From contig JAGFNK010000002.1 in NCBI GenBank assembly GCA_025769875.1, forward strand, positions 124,001-188,000: a stretch of DNA of 64,000 nt, written 5' to 3'. This stretch comes from Russula earlei (Eukaryota; Basidiomycota; Agaricomycetes; Russulales; Russulaceae). Each line of letters begins with the position of its first letter. The stretch's first letter is position 1. The translations under genes were made by a program, and so were the position numbers. Below are positions 10,135-22,185 of the stretch, piece after piece. The notes beneath the pieces are model-generated. The model had not been told where the DNA came from. It searched no databases and worked only from the letters and a program-made list of their open reading frames with translations.

Positions 10135-13100
10135 TTACAGCCCACTCCATTCGAAACTCGACGGAACCGTCATCGTTGCTAATAATGGCAACGACTGCGA
10201 GCTAGGGCCTACAGAGATCTTATAAGTGCCACTTTCCACGATCCACTTTTCAGAGCTTTCGTTCCACGATGAAACTGCATATTTGTCCAATTGAAGGGTC
10301 ACGAGCTCACTGGCACCAGCTGCCAAAGACACTTTTGCGAATGCCTTCAACGTGAGCGGAGGATGAGTCAACGCTGAAGGAGATGGCCAAGAGATGTACA
10401 ATTGGGCGGTATCGGACCCAGCGATATTTCCGGTGTTCTTCACCGTGAACGAGGTTGCAACTGCGATGTCATCCTTACTTGTACTTGGTTCCGACACTTT
10501 GAGACCCGAGTACTGGAAAGTCGTGTAGGACAGGCCGTATCTGTAAAGCTATTGACAAACAAATGTTGGAACAACCTGAAATTCCCATACCCAAAGGGGA
10601 ACAGAGGGAAGATTCCTTTGTTTTGATAATGCTTGTATCCCTGAGAGATCGTAAGTAGTGTGGACAGACGTGGCTGAGTGGAGAATACTACTGACCACGA
10701 AGACATCTTCAGCATATCGAACCTGTATCAAACCAAAGTGAGCATAAGGTATGTGAGTTGCGCTCAAAGCGGTACTTTTCCGTCATCCACTTTGAAATAT
10801 TCGAGAGATGGGACGTCCTCCAACCGTCGTGGGAATGTAAGTGGGAGCTTTCCTGAAGGATTCACTTTGCCGAAAAGCACGTCTGCGATGGCGTTTCCTG
10901 TTTCATTACCAAGATACCAGGCGTGGACGATGGCGGGAACCGAATCTACCCAGGGCATGGTGATCGCCGAGCCCTAATGGACATTAACCGAGCGCACGAG
11001 AGAGATGCCGCGGCTCTTACTGATTGTGTGACGACGATGGTTTTGGGATTGACCTCGGCTACTCTCCGGATAAGTTCATTTGTCGTCTCAGGCAGATCCA
11101 GCGTGGTACGGTCGTAACCCTCTGACTCCCTAATCTCCCCGCCACATCAGAACGACTTTCTAAACACCGGGCAATGGACTCTTACCAGTCGGCATTCAGA
11201 CCTACGACCGCGATGACAGTATCCGCATCCTTGGCGAGTAGAACAGCGCTTTCGAGATGTTCATCGGGATCATGAACTTCGGCTCCTCCCAAACGGACAG
11301 CAGCGATCGTATCCATGACTGTCTCGTCCTCACCTCCATCTACAGGTCCTCGGACGTTGCAATACTCCACGTATATGTTGTGTGCCTTCCGGGCGGCAAG
11401 CCAAGCAGAACTCTTCTCTTCCTCCGTGCCGCTGCCATAGAACGCCTTTCCACGACGTTGCCGTGTCCAGTTGTCGATAACAAGTCTTTCGTCTACCCAA
11501 AGCTGAATCGCAGATGGATCGTCAGAAGAGTTCTACCAGGCGTCACGGAGCGCAGATACCTTAGCCCTTCCCGCGACGGTAAGCCCAAAATCAAATAATG
11601 TGTCCTTCTCACGAGGTACCAACTGTCCACGCAGCCTTACTGTCCACCTGCGGGTGAGGTTCTTCGATTCCTCGGGATTGAAAAAAACCTCCGTCTCGTC
11701 GATCACCCTTGTTTGGACAGGCTCTTCCACGACCACCATGCTATCATCGTTCTCGTGCCTGTGCCATGTTCCCATCCAACCATGCTGTCCCATCGTGGTA
11801 ACGATATCAGAGGCAAGGGTGGGCAAAACCGCCGATGCTGATGGCACATACTTCTAACCAAGGCTTGACAGATCAGAAGATTGCGACTTACCTCGAGCTC
11901 CCATACTGTACGTAACTTGTACGCCCTTGGGTAACGCTTCGACAATCCCGTCATATGGAAACACGAAATACGACGGCCGCAGTGCTGCAGATCCGCCTCC
12001 TGATGCAACTAGCGCCTTTGCATTTCCTCCAATAATTGCTATTTTCTTTAGGCCTTGAGTTTGGAGTGGAAGGGTGGAATTCTGATTCTTCAACAGTGTG
12101 ATAGACTCTCCAGCAAGTCTGCGCATCAATGCCTTTTCGTCATCCGTGTCTTTCGTGCGCTCTTGACCATCGCCGTCAAGCACCTATGTTTACAAGTTTA
12201 TTTCTGACCCAACGTTAGTCGTGTAGAGACGACACAACGCACCTCTGGGGCCTCTTTGGAACACTTCTGAACAAGTTTGAGAACGCTCTTCGCGCGCTCT
12301 TTGATGGTATGAACTACAACTTTCTTTGTTACAATAGACCTCCCAACTAGGTCGGGCTTGCGCCTTTTATTTATCCCAGGCATTTCGAGGTCGAGCCCAG
12401 CATTGATTGCGTCGTCTAAGCTGTACGTACCGAACCTGGAAGTCGTCTAGAAGAGGAATAACATTCACTTTAGATGAGTCTTACCAGTCACTCATCACCA
12501 ATCCGTCAAACTGCCACTCTCTTCGGAGGATATTGCGCAGAAGGTGAGGGTTCTCAGAGGCGTAAGGGCCATTGACACGGTTATAACTAATACTCATCAG
12601 AAACGCCTCGAGAGAGCTCCGGGACGACGTACGCTGTCATGATTGCCCAGGGTTGCGCGTATTTCTGCGCCAGCATAAACGGCATCAAGTAGATCTCCCT
12701 GAGAGCACGTGGGCTCAACACGCTGTCATATTTCATACGTCCGTCCTCTTTGTCGTTGGCTCTGACATCCGGATTAGCAGATGGGCTTGCCTCCATGCCC
12801 GAACGACCTTACACAAAGTGCTTGATGGTTGTGCCTATGCCTCCAAGCTGCACTCCTCTGATGTATGCCGAACACATGGTTCCGGAAAGATGTGGATCCT
12901 CCGAGAAGCTCTCGAAACTCTGTGCAGAGCATAAGAAACGCGCATGAGCGCTGGAACTGCGGTGCTGCTGAAATAAAATGCCTCACGCGGCCACCGAGTG
13001 GATTCTGAAAGACAATCAAAACTGAAACGAGCTCATGGCGCACAATTCACTCACACGCTGGATATTGCATGTTGGGGCTAGGATTACAGATGCAGATTTC

Positions 13101-13540
13101 AACTTCGCCTCCACGGCCAGGAGTTTGAGTCCAACTTCCTCAATGAGGTGATTGTTCCACGTTGCAGCCAAAGCCGTAGCACACTATATGCTGTGAGATC
13201 AGGCCGAGGGAGCTGGAGTGAAGCTCACTGGAAGGCACTTCGAGGGCCGCGACGTGCTGCCTCGGACGCCTTAAGTACAGACGCACATGAGTATCTGATT
13301 GGCCAATCAGATCAGCATTTCATACCATTCGGTCCATCACTGACCTGTTTTTCGTTAGGTGTCATGAACACGTCGGCGCGATACTGGGTAGCAACGTACT
13401 TTGATAGTTGGGATGCCCAAACGTTCGATAGCGGCCGTGTTCCATAATCCAACCCCGGCCATCAACTCTACAGCCTCATCTGTGGACAGTTGGTCTATAA
13501 TTCCATCAATGTCAGCCGTGGCAAAGTCTGATGGGGCCAT
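10135..13540 (-). CDS. GH3 beta-glucosidase with PA14 insert, no signal peptide
   Basis: This is a glycoside hydrolase family 3 enzyme that releases glucose from beta-linked oligosaccharides or glycosides. It starts [20 protein letters not shown] (13540), then VSDGPNG of the family near 13350. The nucleophile region reads FDGLVMSDW / [20 protein letters not shown], split by an intron near 12485-12447. The catalytic Asp is the one in MSDW. A PA14 module lies within about 11350-11850 ([20 protein letters not shown]). The second alpha/beta domain includes [10 protein letters not shown], and the last 100 residues form an Fn3-like domain with [19 protein letters not shown], ending FEWSGL. No secretion signal is seen, so it resembles the intracellular or cell-bound PA14-type fungal enzymes. 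The gene has many introns, one carrying a 20-bp palindrome (13293-13312). Confidence 0.93.
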
Positions 13541-13778
13541 GAGATAGTCGTGCTTGTACGAAGATCAGATAGGATGACTGCCGCTGTCATTGCGGTACCG
13601 TGATAAACTGACTTAAAGTAGTAAACAGAACAGCGCTCTCCCAAGCCCCCCGAACATCAGAGATGTCTTCCACCTGCTACTACAACTGAAGTGTGCTATT
13701 GCCAAGGGTGCGTGCCGATATAGCTAGTCCTGATAACTAGCAGCTATCCCCCCGTTACCCGAGCAGCTTGACATACCC

Positions 13779-15336
13779 TCAATTTAAGGAAATCTCCTCA
13801 GTTTCCCCGACATCCTCGTCGCCATCGTCATGAATCGTTGATGGTCGTTCCTTCTCAATGGGCGGCGGCGGCACTTCCACACTTGGGTTTGATGGGGCGA
13901 CTTTATCGACTGTAGTCAAACCTTCGTTTGGAGCACGGAATGTATCCCCTGTCCTACCAGCACCATGGGAGTCATTATCGGACTCAAGAGACCCAGCGGC
14001 TGGAGGGAACTTGAATTCCCGGTCCATGGTTCCATGTCTAGCCCGCGGGGGACCTCTATTCCTCACGGGCCTCGTTTGAGGTGCTGCGTCTTGCGGTTCA
14101 TTCCCATCCCCGCTCTCCTCTGGTGTTGGCTCGAAGGTTCTGCGCGCCGCTTTCAATGACGATTCGGAACTGGTTGGATGGGAAGGGTCAGGAGACGTGG
14201 ATGACCGAGATGGTGCCGGCATCGAGGCACGGTTCGTAGCTTTTGTTGCTTGGGTACTCTGAGGCAGTGAAACTTGAGACATTGACTGTGGACGGTTGAA
14301 TTGCGCGGAGCTTGTTGGGGTAGACTGGGTGGTACCGAGATAGAATGCCGATATTGGTACCATTCTGCGAGCTTGATTTGATGATCCGTCACGGGGAGAG
14401 TAGATGCGACTCACTTCTTCTCGGCATAGCAAGACAGAATCCACTGAGGCTGAACGATCGGTATACTCAGCTGAAGTGCTCGTTGATACTCTACTCCAGG
14501 GGCGCTTGAGATACTGCCAGACGTCTGCGAGCCAGTTGGCGTGGCAGCAGGGCTGGTGCAAACAAAGTGGGTCGTGTCAATCTGGATCTTATCACTCCAC
14601 TTTGCATGCATCTCCTGCAATGCCAACTTCGCGTTCTCCAGTAGCCCGGAATCCTGGACATTTCCAAAGCACACAGATATGCCTGAAGTGTCCGTCATCG
14701 TGTGAGTCCGGACGCGAATAAGATTTGACTGGAAAATCCCAGCAGTCGTACGCATGACAAGACGAAATGAGTAGTCAGTATTGATATCAAGACCTGATAG
14801 TTTCGTCGAGGTATTCATGAGAGGGGACGGTATAGCTGCAAGACGTTGGCCATTCTTGTAGATGTCAAGGGATCGCAAGGAAGCTGTTGCTAGCTCGAGT
14901 GGCGGCCATTCCAGCGTTACGGACGTCTGGGTAGCATTGCGAAGCTACGTTTGCTGCATCAGTACAATGCTCTTCTCTCAGAAAATGGGTGACCGACACT
15001 GATTTGTGGGGCATTTGGCGTTCTTTGGCCAAATTCGTCCAGAATTTCGGCCTGCAATTCCCAGAAGTCCCGGTCCCTTTTGTGCTCTTCTGCGACGTTT
15101 TGCGTAACGGAGATGTTCACAATCGAGCCAGTGGTGGCGCCAGGGGGAAGGAGGAGAGAAGGAAACTCGATAAGGTGGGCACGTTCCCCCAAAAGGATCT
15201 TGTTGAGAAAGTGAGCATCGACGGGGGCACGAAAATCAATTGACACACAGCCATGCCAGCATCTGCAGTCCAGCTCAACCTATCAGCTTCGCAAATCAAT
15301 GACGCGCTGCGCACCAAGTTTTCCAACGGTAAACAT
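13779..15336 (-). CDS. CHS5: Exomer subunit Chs5 (FN3-BRCT protein)
   Basis: Chs5 is the scaffold of exomer, the trans-Golgi coat that exports chitin synthase III and other cargo. The start at 15336 gives MFTVGKL. The first intron joins it to DAGMA, and a second (GTGTGTC...CAACAAG) joins ILLGERAHLIEFPSLLLPPG, the typical Chs5 N-terminal beta-hairpin and helix. Next come QNVAEEHKRDRDFW, then an FN3 domain (QTSVTLEWPPLEL ... LSGLDINTDYSFRLVMRTTAG), then a BRCT domain (MTDTSGISVCFG ... IDTTHFVCTSP ... SIPIVQPQWILSCYAEKK). The last exon is a long Ser/Thr/Pro-rich and then acidic tail ending EEISLN. The order FN3 then BRCT right after a GKLD-type start is diagnostic. Confidence 0.93.
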
Positions 15337-16250
15337 GAAACTATCTGGCGACTTGAGCGACATCCTGGATGAGAAATTCTGCGAGCCGTGATGTGTGTTC
15401 TGGAATGAGTGGAGTGGGCGTGATCTTCTCACGGCCTTAGGAGTAAATGATTTCAATATGAATCCCACTTCACACTCTCGTGTCCGAGGTTCATGATCAA
15501 CGGGCAGAGTAATAAATGCACCTGTCACACATACTATTTTGACAGACTCCGTTGCAATTGTGAGTCGTCTGACCAGACTCAAAAGGTTTCTTGGTCTAGT
15601 GTCTGACCACCATGAGTGCAATGGGCAAACATCGCGATATATCATTTCAGCCAGACAGGAAACGTCTCTGGAGTTCCTGTTTGTCATCAGCTCCCTCTCC
15701 TTCGGACGCCCTTGCATTACGCCTCGCGATTACACACGTGAACACTGTTCGTCTACATGGCAAGGCTCATTTGGAGTAGCCGACGCGGGCTCATCAAGAC
15801 GAACAAAATCTACTGCTAACGGGGAGGACGCGATGATCCAGGCGGCAAGGTGCCATCCATTTCAGACGCTACGCCACTGCGTAAGCAGCTTATCGATGAG
15901 ATTGTCACCAGTTTGGTCGGGCATGACATCGTAGTCCACCTCGCGAGTGAAAAACACTGAATAAGACATGAGACAGACAAGCATCGGGAGAACAGTGCCG
16001 AAGCAGCGAGCTGGAACCGACTGACAATGGCGCCTGTCCATATTGGCAGAGAAGGACGGGACCCTGCGTGCGCGACGGGTTCAGCTTGAGGCATCGTGTC
16101 TCTGTCCGCTCAATCGTTCCTCTTTCGCAAAACGTAGTTCATGTTCACTAGGGCGAGTATGAGGCACGAAAGGGGAGGTTCTTCAAACATAACTTTCCCA
16201 TTCGAACCTGCACTTGGAGTATCTAACCTACATTCACATTGCCCGGCAAT
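15337..16250. other. Intergenic region CHS5 / SSN3
   Basis: About 900 bp upstream of CHS5 and downstream of SSN3. It carries only weak open frames, one of which is listed separately at 15862-16041. No repeat or RNA gene is visible. Confidence 0.4.
15862..16041 (-). CDS. Possible small ORF with one membrane-like segment
   Basis: A 59-codon minus-strand frame starts with ATG at 16041. It reads MDRRHCQSVPARCFG, then a hydrophobic stretch TVLPMLVCLMSYSVFF, then a polar tail TREVDYDVMPDQTGDNLIDK and a stop. The tail looks more protein-like than the overlapping longer frame on the same strand. I do not recognise it. It may be a small membrane protein, an exon, or chance. Confidence 0.15.
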   Translation of the reverse strand: MDRRHCQSVPARCFGTVLPMLVCLMSYSVFFTREVDYDVMPDQTGDNLIDKLLTQWRSV

Positions 16251-17782
16251 CTAACCGAGTCGTGTCTTTTTCCTAGTATGCCCGCCGTGACTCACACTTA
16301 AACTCGCAAAGCTTGTCACACTTCCGTGGGTCTGCCCTTGCAAATGTTGCGGCTGTGTGAATTGCGCGGGCAGGTGCTGTGCATGTGTGGGTTGCGCAGG
16401 CATCATGGACGGTGCCTCATCCAGCGTGATCCGGCGTTGTGGAGGAAGCTGTGACGGGGTGTTCAGCTGGTGTTTAAACACACTGTGGAAACACTTTCAA
16501 TATCTACGCAGACTGAAAACCAACCAGACGGACTTATAAGTAGGCTGCGGATCTTCTTGGAACCAGCTATGTAATAGGGCTTCTCTTGCGTTCATTCTCT
16601 TGTCAGGGTCATAAATGAACAATTTGCTGAGAAAATTAATGGCCACGGGTGGCAAAGAGCGTTGTTTACACCAGGAATCAAGACGACTTGGGGAGCTGCG
16701 AAAGAGTTCAGAACTAAAATTCCGGAGAGGCAGAAAAAGAAGTACTCTTCCAATCGCTTCACATTATGGTACTCAGGGGTGTGCTTCATTCCTGGCCATT
16801 CCCGTTCTGCAGCACTCAGCAAATCTACCGAAGTAAGTGAAATGCGCCGCTCACCATCGGGTTTTCCGAGCACTTCAATGACCTTGAGAAGCTGGTCTTT
16901 TTGGAAAGGTACATTCTTCTTAGAGTCAAGCTTCGCCTCCTCGCCCTTGAAGATTGGACGAAGGCTAGCCAACTCGGCCATAACGCAGCCTACAGCCCAA
17001 CAATCGACCGCCTTATGGTAATGTTTCGATCCCATAAGAAGTTCTGGTGAGCGGTACCAGATAGTGACCACCACTTTGTCCCCTGCAAACAGGGGTTGCA
17101 AAGGTTGGTACGTGAGACGAGCGAGACCAAGATCTCCGATTTTGACAATTCCAGTCGAGGTGATGAGAATATTGGCAGGTTTGAGATCTCGATGTAGTAT
17201 ATGAGAATCATGAAGATATAAAAGACCGTTCAGAAGTTGAAAAATAAGGGATTTCAGCAGGTCATGAGGTATATGCGAGCGGAGAGTCTGCGAATAATGG
17301 TGAATAACTTGCTAACGTTTTGATCAGCGACGCTCATAAAGCCAAGAACATAGGCTCACAAGAAAGTCATGCTCTGCATATTCGAACACCATGTAGATGG
17401 ATTTATCTTCCAGTATAACTTCCTTTAGGGCGACAATATTCTCATGACATATCTCCCTGTTGAGCTATATTATGTACTATGACACTAGTCACACACAGCG
17501 ACACAAATGCGATATACCCACGGCAATTTCACGAATGGCGCTCTGGCTTATCCCCGTGTATGTCGCTATATCTCCATCTTTGTCGGGTTTAAATTTCTTG
17601 ATGGCGTGGAGTTTGCCATCCTCGTCCTTGCTCTGTGCTTTATAGACTCTGCCGTAGGTTCCGGAGGAGATGAAACCAAGAATAGTGTATTTATGTGAGA
17701 CGTGACGATGAGCTTCATCGCGCTTGGCACGGTAAACTCGCATCACATCATGTTGTAATGCCTGGGACCAGTCGTCGACCAT
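16251..17782 (-). CDS. SSN3: Mediator kinase CDK8 (Ssn3/Srb10)
   Basis: This is the cyclin-dependent kinase of the Mediator CDK module, working with cyclin C (Ssn8) in the nucleus. The start at 17782 gives [20 protein letters not shown], then [20 protein letters not shown] (glycine loop), the ATP lysine in HAIKKFKPD and a cyclin-binding helix SQSAIREIA. Across introns follow [12 protein letters not shown] and KIGDLGLAR. The metal triad is DLG, where human CDK8 has DMG. The activation loop ([20 protein letters not shown]) has no activating threonine, which is characteristic of CDK8. [18 protein letters not shown] is a CDK8-specific insert. The C-terminus is Gln/Pro/His-rich ([18 protein letters not shown]), ending KKTRLG. 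Its start codon is 125 bp from the divergent HDAC gene. Confidence 0.95.
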
Positions 17783-17907
17783 CGTGGAAAGAGGTAACTG
17801 CTTTGTTTAGGGTCGGGTCAGAGTTGAGTTGAGTTGTGACCGGGCCGCGCTCGTCCCGGTATGTGTTGCGTCGCTTACCTCCAACCTAACGTGCCTCATT
17901 CATATAC
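17783..17907. promoter_or_regulatory. Short divergent promoter SSN3 / RPD3
   Basis: Only 125 bp separate the start codons of a Mediator kinase and a histone deacetylase. The interval contains the tandem TGAGTTGAGTTG and no clear TATA box. A shared bidirectional promoter is likely from the distance alone. Confidence 0.45.
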
Positions 17908-19930
17908 ATGCCTCGACGCAGAGTATCCTACTACTATGATCGTCAGATATCTAACTATCTTCCTCAAAGGTTGACTGACCATTCTTGTAGCGGACGTTGG
18001 AGCGTATTCGTATGGCCTGGGGCACCCAATGAAGCCTCTTCGTATGCGGATCACACATGAATTACTCACTGCATACGATATGTTAGAAAAAATGGACGTC
18101 CTTGTAAGTGGACCATATCTCCGCTTTATTTTTTATTGAGTACAGGCACAGAGAGCAGAACGTGCAACCCCTGAAGCCATGACATCTTTCCATACCGATG
18201 AATACATTCATTTCCTTGCAAGGGTTACGCCGGATACAGCAGAGGAGCTAACATATAATGGAACGAGATGTAAGTCATAACCAAGCTGTTACTATATCAG
18301 GCCGCTGAGTTTACCTTCTCAGTTCTTGTTGGGGATGACAATCCCGCTTTCGAAGGGGTGTTCGAGTTCTGCTCTATTTCTGCAGGTGGTACCATAGGTG
18401 TGCAGGTTTTTCGATCGTTATCGGTTTCTCAACCACTGATAAATCCAACCCGCAACCCTGCTAGCTGCCGCAAAAAGAATTACGTCAGGTGCAGCAGATA
18501 TCTCAATCAATTGGGCAGGTGGCCTTCATCACGCTAAGAAGAGGGAGGCATCTGGCTTTTGCTACATCAATGACATCGTCCTTGGAATCCTCGAGCTCTT
18601 GCGAACGTACCCGAGGGTGTTGTACATTGACATCGACTGCCACCACGGAGACGGTGTCGAGGAAGCGTTCTACACTACAGACCGTGTCATGACTTGTAGC
18701 TTCCACAAATTTGGGGAGTATTTCCCTGGAACTGGGACTCAAGAGGACAGAGGGAAGGGTAAGGGGACGGGATACGCCATCAATGTCCCGCTCAAGGACG
18801 GTCTCAATGACGATTCTCTCAGAAGCATATATGAGCCGGTATGCAAAGCTCCATACAATACAGTGGTGTCAGCGGTAATCGTCAGTCTAGGTCATTGCCC
18901 GTGCAGTCGATGTGTTTCAGCCCTCTGTAATCGTCCTTCAATGTGGAGCCGACTCACTTGCAGGTGACAAGTTAGGGTGCTTTAATGTGACCATGCAGGG
19001 CCACGCTCATTGTGTTCGCTTTGTTCGTGACATGAACATTCCGTTCATTCTCCTCGGTGGCGGTGGATACACTGTGAAGAATACCTCACGAACATGGGTA
19101 TATGAGACCGCATGTGCTCTCGGGATTGAGAACGACATTGACCTCAATCTCCCATGGAACGAGTTCTTCGATTGGTTTGGACCTCGATACCGGCTTGAAG
19201 TTGCAGAGAACAATATGGAGGATACAAACCTGAAGGACGGATCCCTGGATAGAGTGAGGTATGCCAGGAACCTCATTCCTTACACTGTTTCTCAACCATG
19301 GCAGAGAAGCAGCTCTACAGCAGATTTCTGAGCTGCAAGCTGCTCCCTCAGTAGGCCTTCACGACGTCCCTCGCGAGAGCGTCGGACATCATCTCGGGCT
19401 CATGACGGACGACGGAACACTATCAAAGGATGAACTAGATGAGAAGCTCGCTCGTAAGTTACTCATAATTGATACCTGCCAACGGTCGGCACTAACATTA
19501 CTTAGAGCATGCGCGTTATGTATATCAGTTACAGGAAACAGATGCACGCGAACCTGACTCTGACGAGTCTGAGGACCTTGAGTACCATCGTTATGATTCT
19601 GCCGATTCTTCAGCCAGCCGGAGTCGTCACGGTCGGTTGCAACGTTCAAGACAGAGAAAGCGCATGAGTATCATGTCAAACGAATGGTACGATGTACCAC
19701 AACTAAATCATTTAGGTTACTATGACCGAGGCAGCGGGGAAGTCGTCGGCAACAACAAATTGGGTAGATTAAGGTTCTTCGATAGCAAACTTCAATGGGA
19801 CGTCGATGCGAGGAGGGTTGTCACTAACAGCGACATCCGGCTGAGTGTGAAGAACCTTATGGAAAAAGGCGGATCAAAACATGATGTAGTAGACATGGAG
19901 GAAGACGGCATGGAGGAAGACGAGGGCTAG
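17908..19930 (+). CDS. RPD3: Class I histone deacetylase (Rpd3-type)
   Basis: A zinc-dependent lysine deacetylase of histones, catalytic subunit of Rpd3/Sin3-like corepressors in the nucleus. Exon 1 (17908-17941, [11 protein letters not shown]) joins exon 2 at 17991 to give [20 protein letters not shown]. Then come [37 protein letters not shown] (catalytic His pair), [20 protein letters not shown] (zinc Asp and His), [15 protein letters not shown] (zinc Asp) and [15 protein letters not shown] (catalytic Tyr). All active-site residues are present. After the domain there is a tail of about 150 residues, not usual in length for Rpd3: acidic [13 protein letters not shown], basic [11 protein letters not shown], a folded-looking part [19 protein letters not shown], and an acidic end MEEDEG. 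It is followed at 144 bp by the SRA-YDG gene on the same strand. Confidence 0.95.
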
Positions 19931-20074
19931 CAGTCATATGGGCCCGTTGAATCCACGAACCGTCACGTTCACGTGATACGTTATGTGTGACTTGTTTATC
20001 CACTCCGTAAATATTGTAATTTGGGCTGAGCTACTTCTGTACTTACCTCCCCGTCATCCGATCAGGTATCAATA

Positions 20075-21551
20075 ATGCCGACTGACCTAGAAGTCCAGCG
20101 TCAAGAGAAGATTGCGCGAAACAGGAAGCTACTCGATGACCTGATGGGCAGACTTAACAAAGAAAATAATGCCGGAGCCAACCAGACCGTAGTAAGAACT
20201 GCGGGGCGCAAAGGCGTCTCAAAAAAGCCGGCCATGCCCCCCAAAAAGCGTGTGGCACAGACTTCTGAAGATGAGGTGGAGTCGAGCCCGAAAAAACGAG
20301 CCCGTCCAGAACCTCCACAACACGACCTCCGCCGCAGCTCGAGAAATGCAGGGAAAGCTCCTCCGGACTATCAAGCTGAGTCGCAGACAAAGTTGCCCCG
20401 TCTGGTTGCGACGAAAATAGGCGTGGGCCATGATATAGATCCTAATCGACGGTCTGGAAAACGAGTGCATGATCCGTACGATGGACGCCCACTGACTACT
20501 TCGGAAGATTCACACTGACACGATATACGACGCAGGAAGACATTTGGCCACATTCCAAACATTACAGTTGGGACTTGGTGGGAAACCCGGTAAGGCATAA
20601 TGAGGTCCCATTGTCGTTGTGACTGACAGCGGAGCAGAGAATATTGTAGTAATGATGCCATTCATGCGTACGGTGGGGCTTTATGGTCGTCGGATCGTGA
20701 TCTGACGTGATTCGCCAGTCCGTGGGTTGCGGGCATATCAGGGTCCAATGAAGGAGCCTATTCCGTCGCGCTCTCTGGGGGATACGAAGACGACGTGGAT
20801 TTGGGCGAATGCTTGTAGGTGCTTAGTATTTAGGTGGCATTTTTTTTTCTGACGTCAGTCTAGCACTTTCACTGGATCAGGTATATAGTCCCAACGTTGC
20901 AGCTCGATGGACTCATTAAGGAGGTCTCTAGGTGGACGAGCACTGAAGGGAACGAAATCGAACCCCAAGAATGTGTGTCCCTAGTATTTCAATGAGGTGC
21001 AGTTGAAGGGTTAACTGCAACTCTCCTACCTTCAGCTGCGGACAGCACCCCAGAGCTCGGACCAGAGCTTCGAAAATCCGTTTAACAAAGCGTTGAAGGT
21101 AACATTTTCGAGAGCCATTCATTTGTCCTCTGATCACCACATAGATATCGTCGGAGACGGGAAAACCTGTCCGAGTCATTCGTGGTTATAAACTGAATTC
21201 GCCTTACGCTCCCGTGGAAGGGTACGATTCCCCTCTCTTGTGCGTCCGTCCTGATGGCCGATAAGGATATAGGTACAGATATGATGGCCTCTATATCGTT
21301 GAGAAAGTGAGGTTCCATGCGTCGCTCTCGCCGTGCTTTTCCCATCTGAACCACACAGGCATGGATGGAACGAGGCCTGAATGATAGTGGTTTTCAAGTT
21401 TGCAAGTTTATTTTCCGTGTAAGTACTGAGGGCTTATCAAGCCTTTCGCGCTTAATCGTTTCAGCGAGTGCCAGGGCAACCACCCTTGGCTATGCGTACT
21501 GAAGGAGATGGCGACGATAACGTCAAGGTTGAAGATACCACTGCGCTTTGA
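20075..21551 (+). CDS. SRA-YDG domain protein (UHRF1-like DNA reader)
   Basis: The N-terminal exon encodes a Lys/Arg-rich nuclear-type region. The rest is an SRA-YDG domain, which in UHRF1 and plant SUVH proteins reads methylated or hemimethylated cytosine. Exons by eye: 20075-20475, 20536-20589, 20638-20667, 20719-20814, 20864-20880, 20932-20972, 21036-21098, 21145-21221, 21273-21306, 21359-21418, 21465-21551. They total 960 nt, 319 residues, with no frame break. Spliced motifs: [137 protein letters not shown]. These cover the whole SRA fold. Exon 5 is only 17 nt. There is no RING or SET domain, so it is a reader only. Confidence 0.93.
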
Positions 21552-22185
21552 GATGGAGAAGCGCCATAAATAATCGCTACTTTTTTTGGTTTTATTGCCA
21601 TGTTATGTATTATCCTGCTTTGCTCTTCATTTGCTTACTTCCTGGATATGACTGTACATAGTATATAATTCATTATGAATGTGAGAATCCGATGGCCCTG
21701 TTGAGCTTTGACATGTTTTTAGTTGATGTCGATTATCATACAGGACTACATCGTGACCGTATCGGGGGTCACTAGACTCACGCCCGGCCGCTTCCACATG
21801 CTTGATGGGTCCTGTAGAGACCAACTGGCGCCCTACACAAATGTTCTCTACCAGCATGCATGATGGATTCAGGACTCGTGAGCGAATCCAAGAAGACGGG
21901 AATGTGACATACAGCAGAATGTAGTCTACGAATAGGAGGGGAGGGATTGTCTCTTTCGAGTTGGACGCTGGTGCACATTCTGCCGTTCCAGTAACTACAT
22001 AGATGTACAAAAGAAATGTATCACTCTTGGACTATTCAATGATGCTTGTTGCGTATTTTGCAGATAGATATACGAGCTCAGACGTTCCTACACGGCGACG
22101 ACAGGACGTAGCGATCACGTTTAAGATATGCAAGGGATTCTGCTGGGGGCTGGGGGAATATATCCGAACCCGCAGGTACGGTGGT
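21552..22185. other. Convergent intergenic region SRA-YDG / NUP42
   Basis: About 630 bp between facing stop codons. It includes a T-rich stretch soon after the SRA stop (21581-21600) that suits a 3' end. A 127-codon minus frame (21627-22010) has no recognisable protein features, and I do not call it. Confidence 0.4.

Noticed and set aside
21627..22010. 127-codon minus-strand frame
   Set aside because: No domain, odd composition, and it falls in the 3' intergenic space between two convergent genes.
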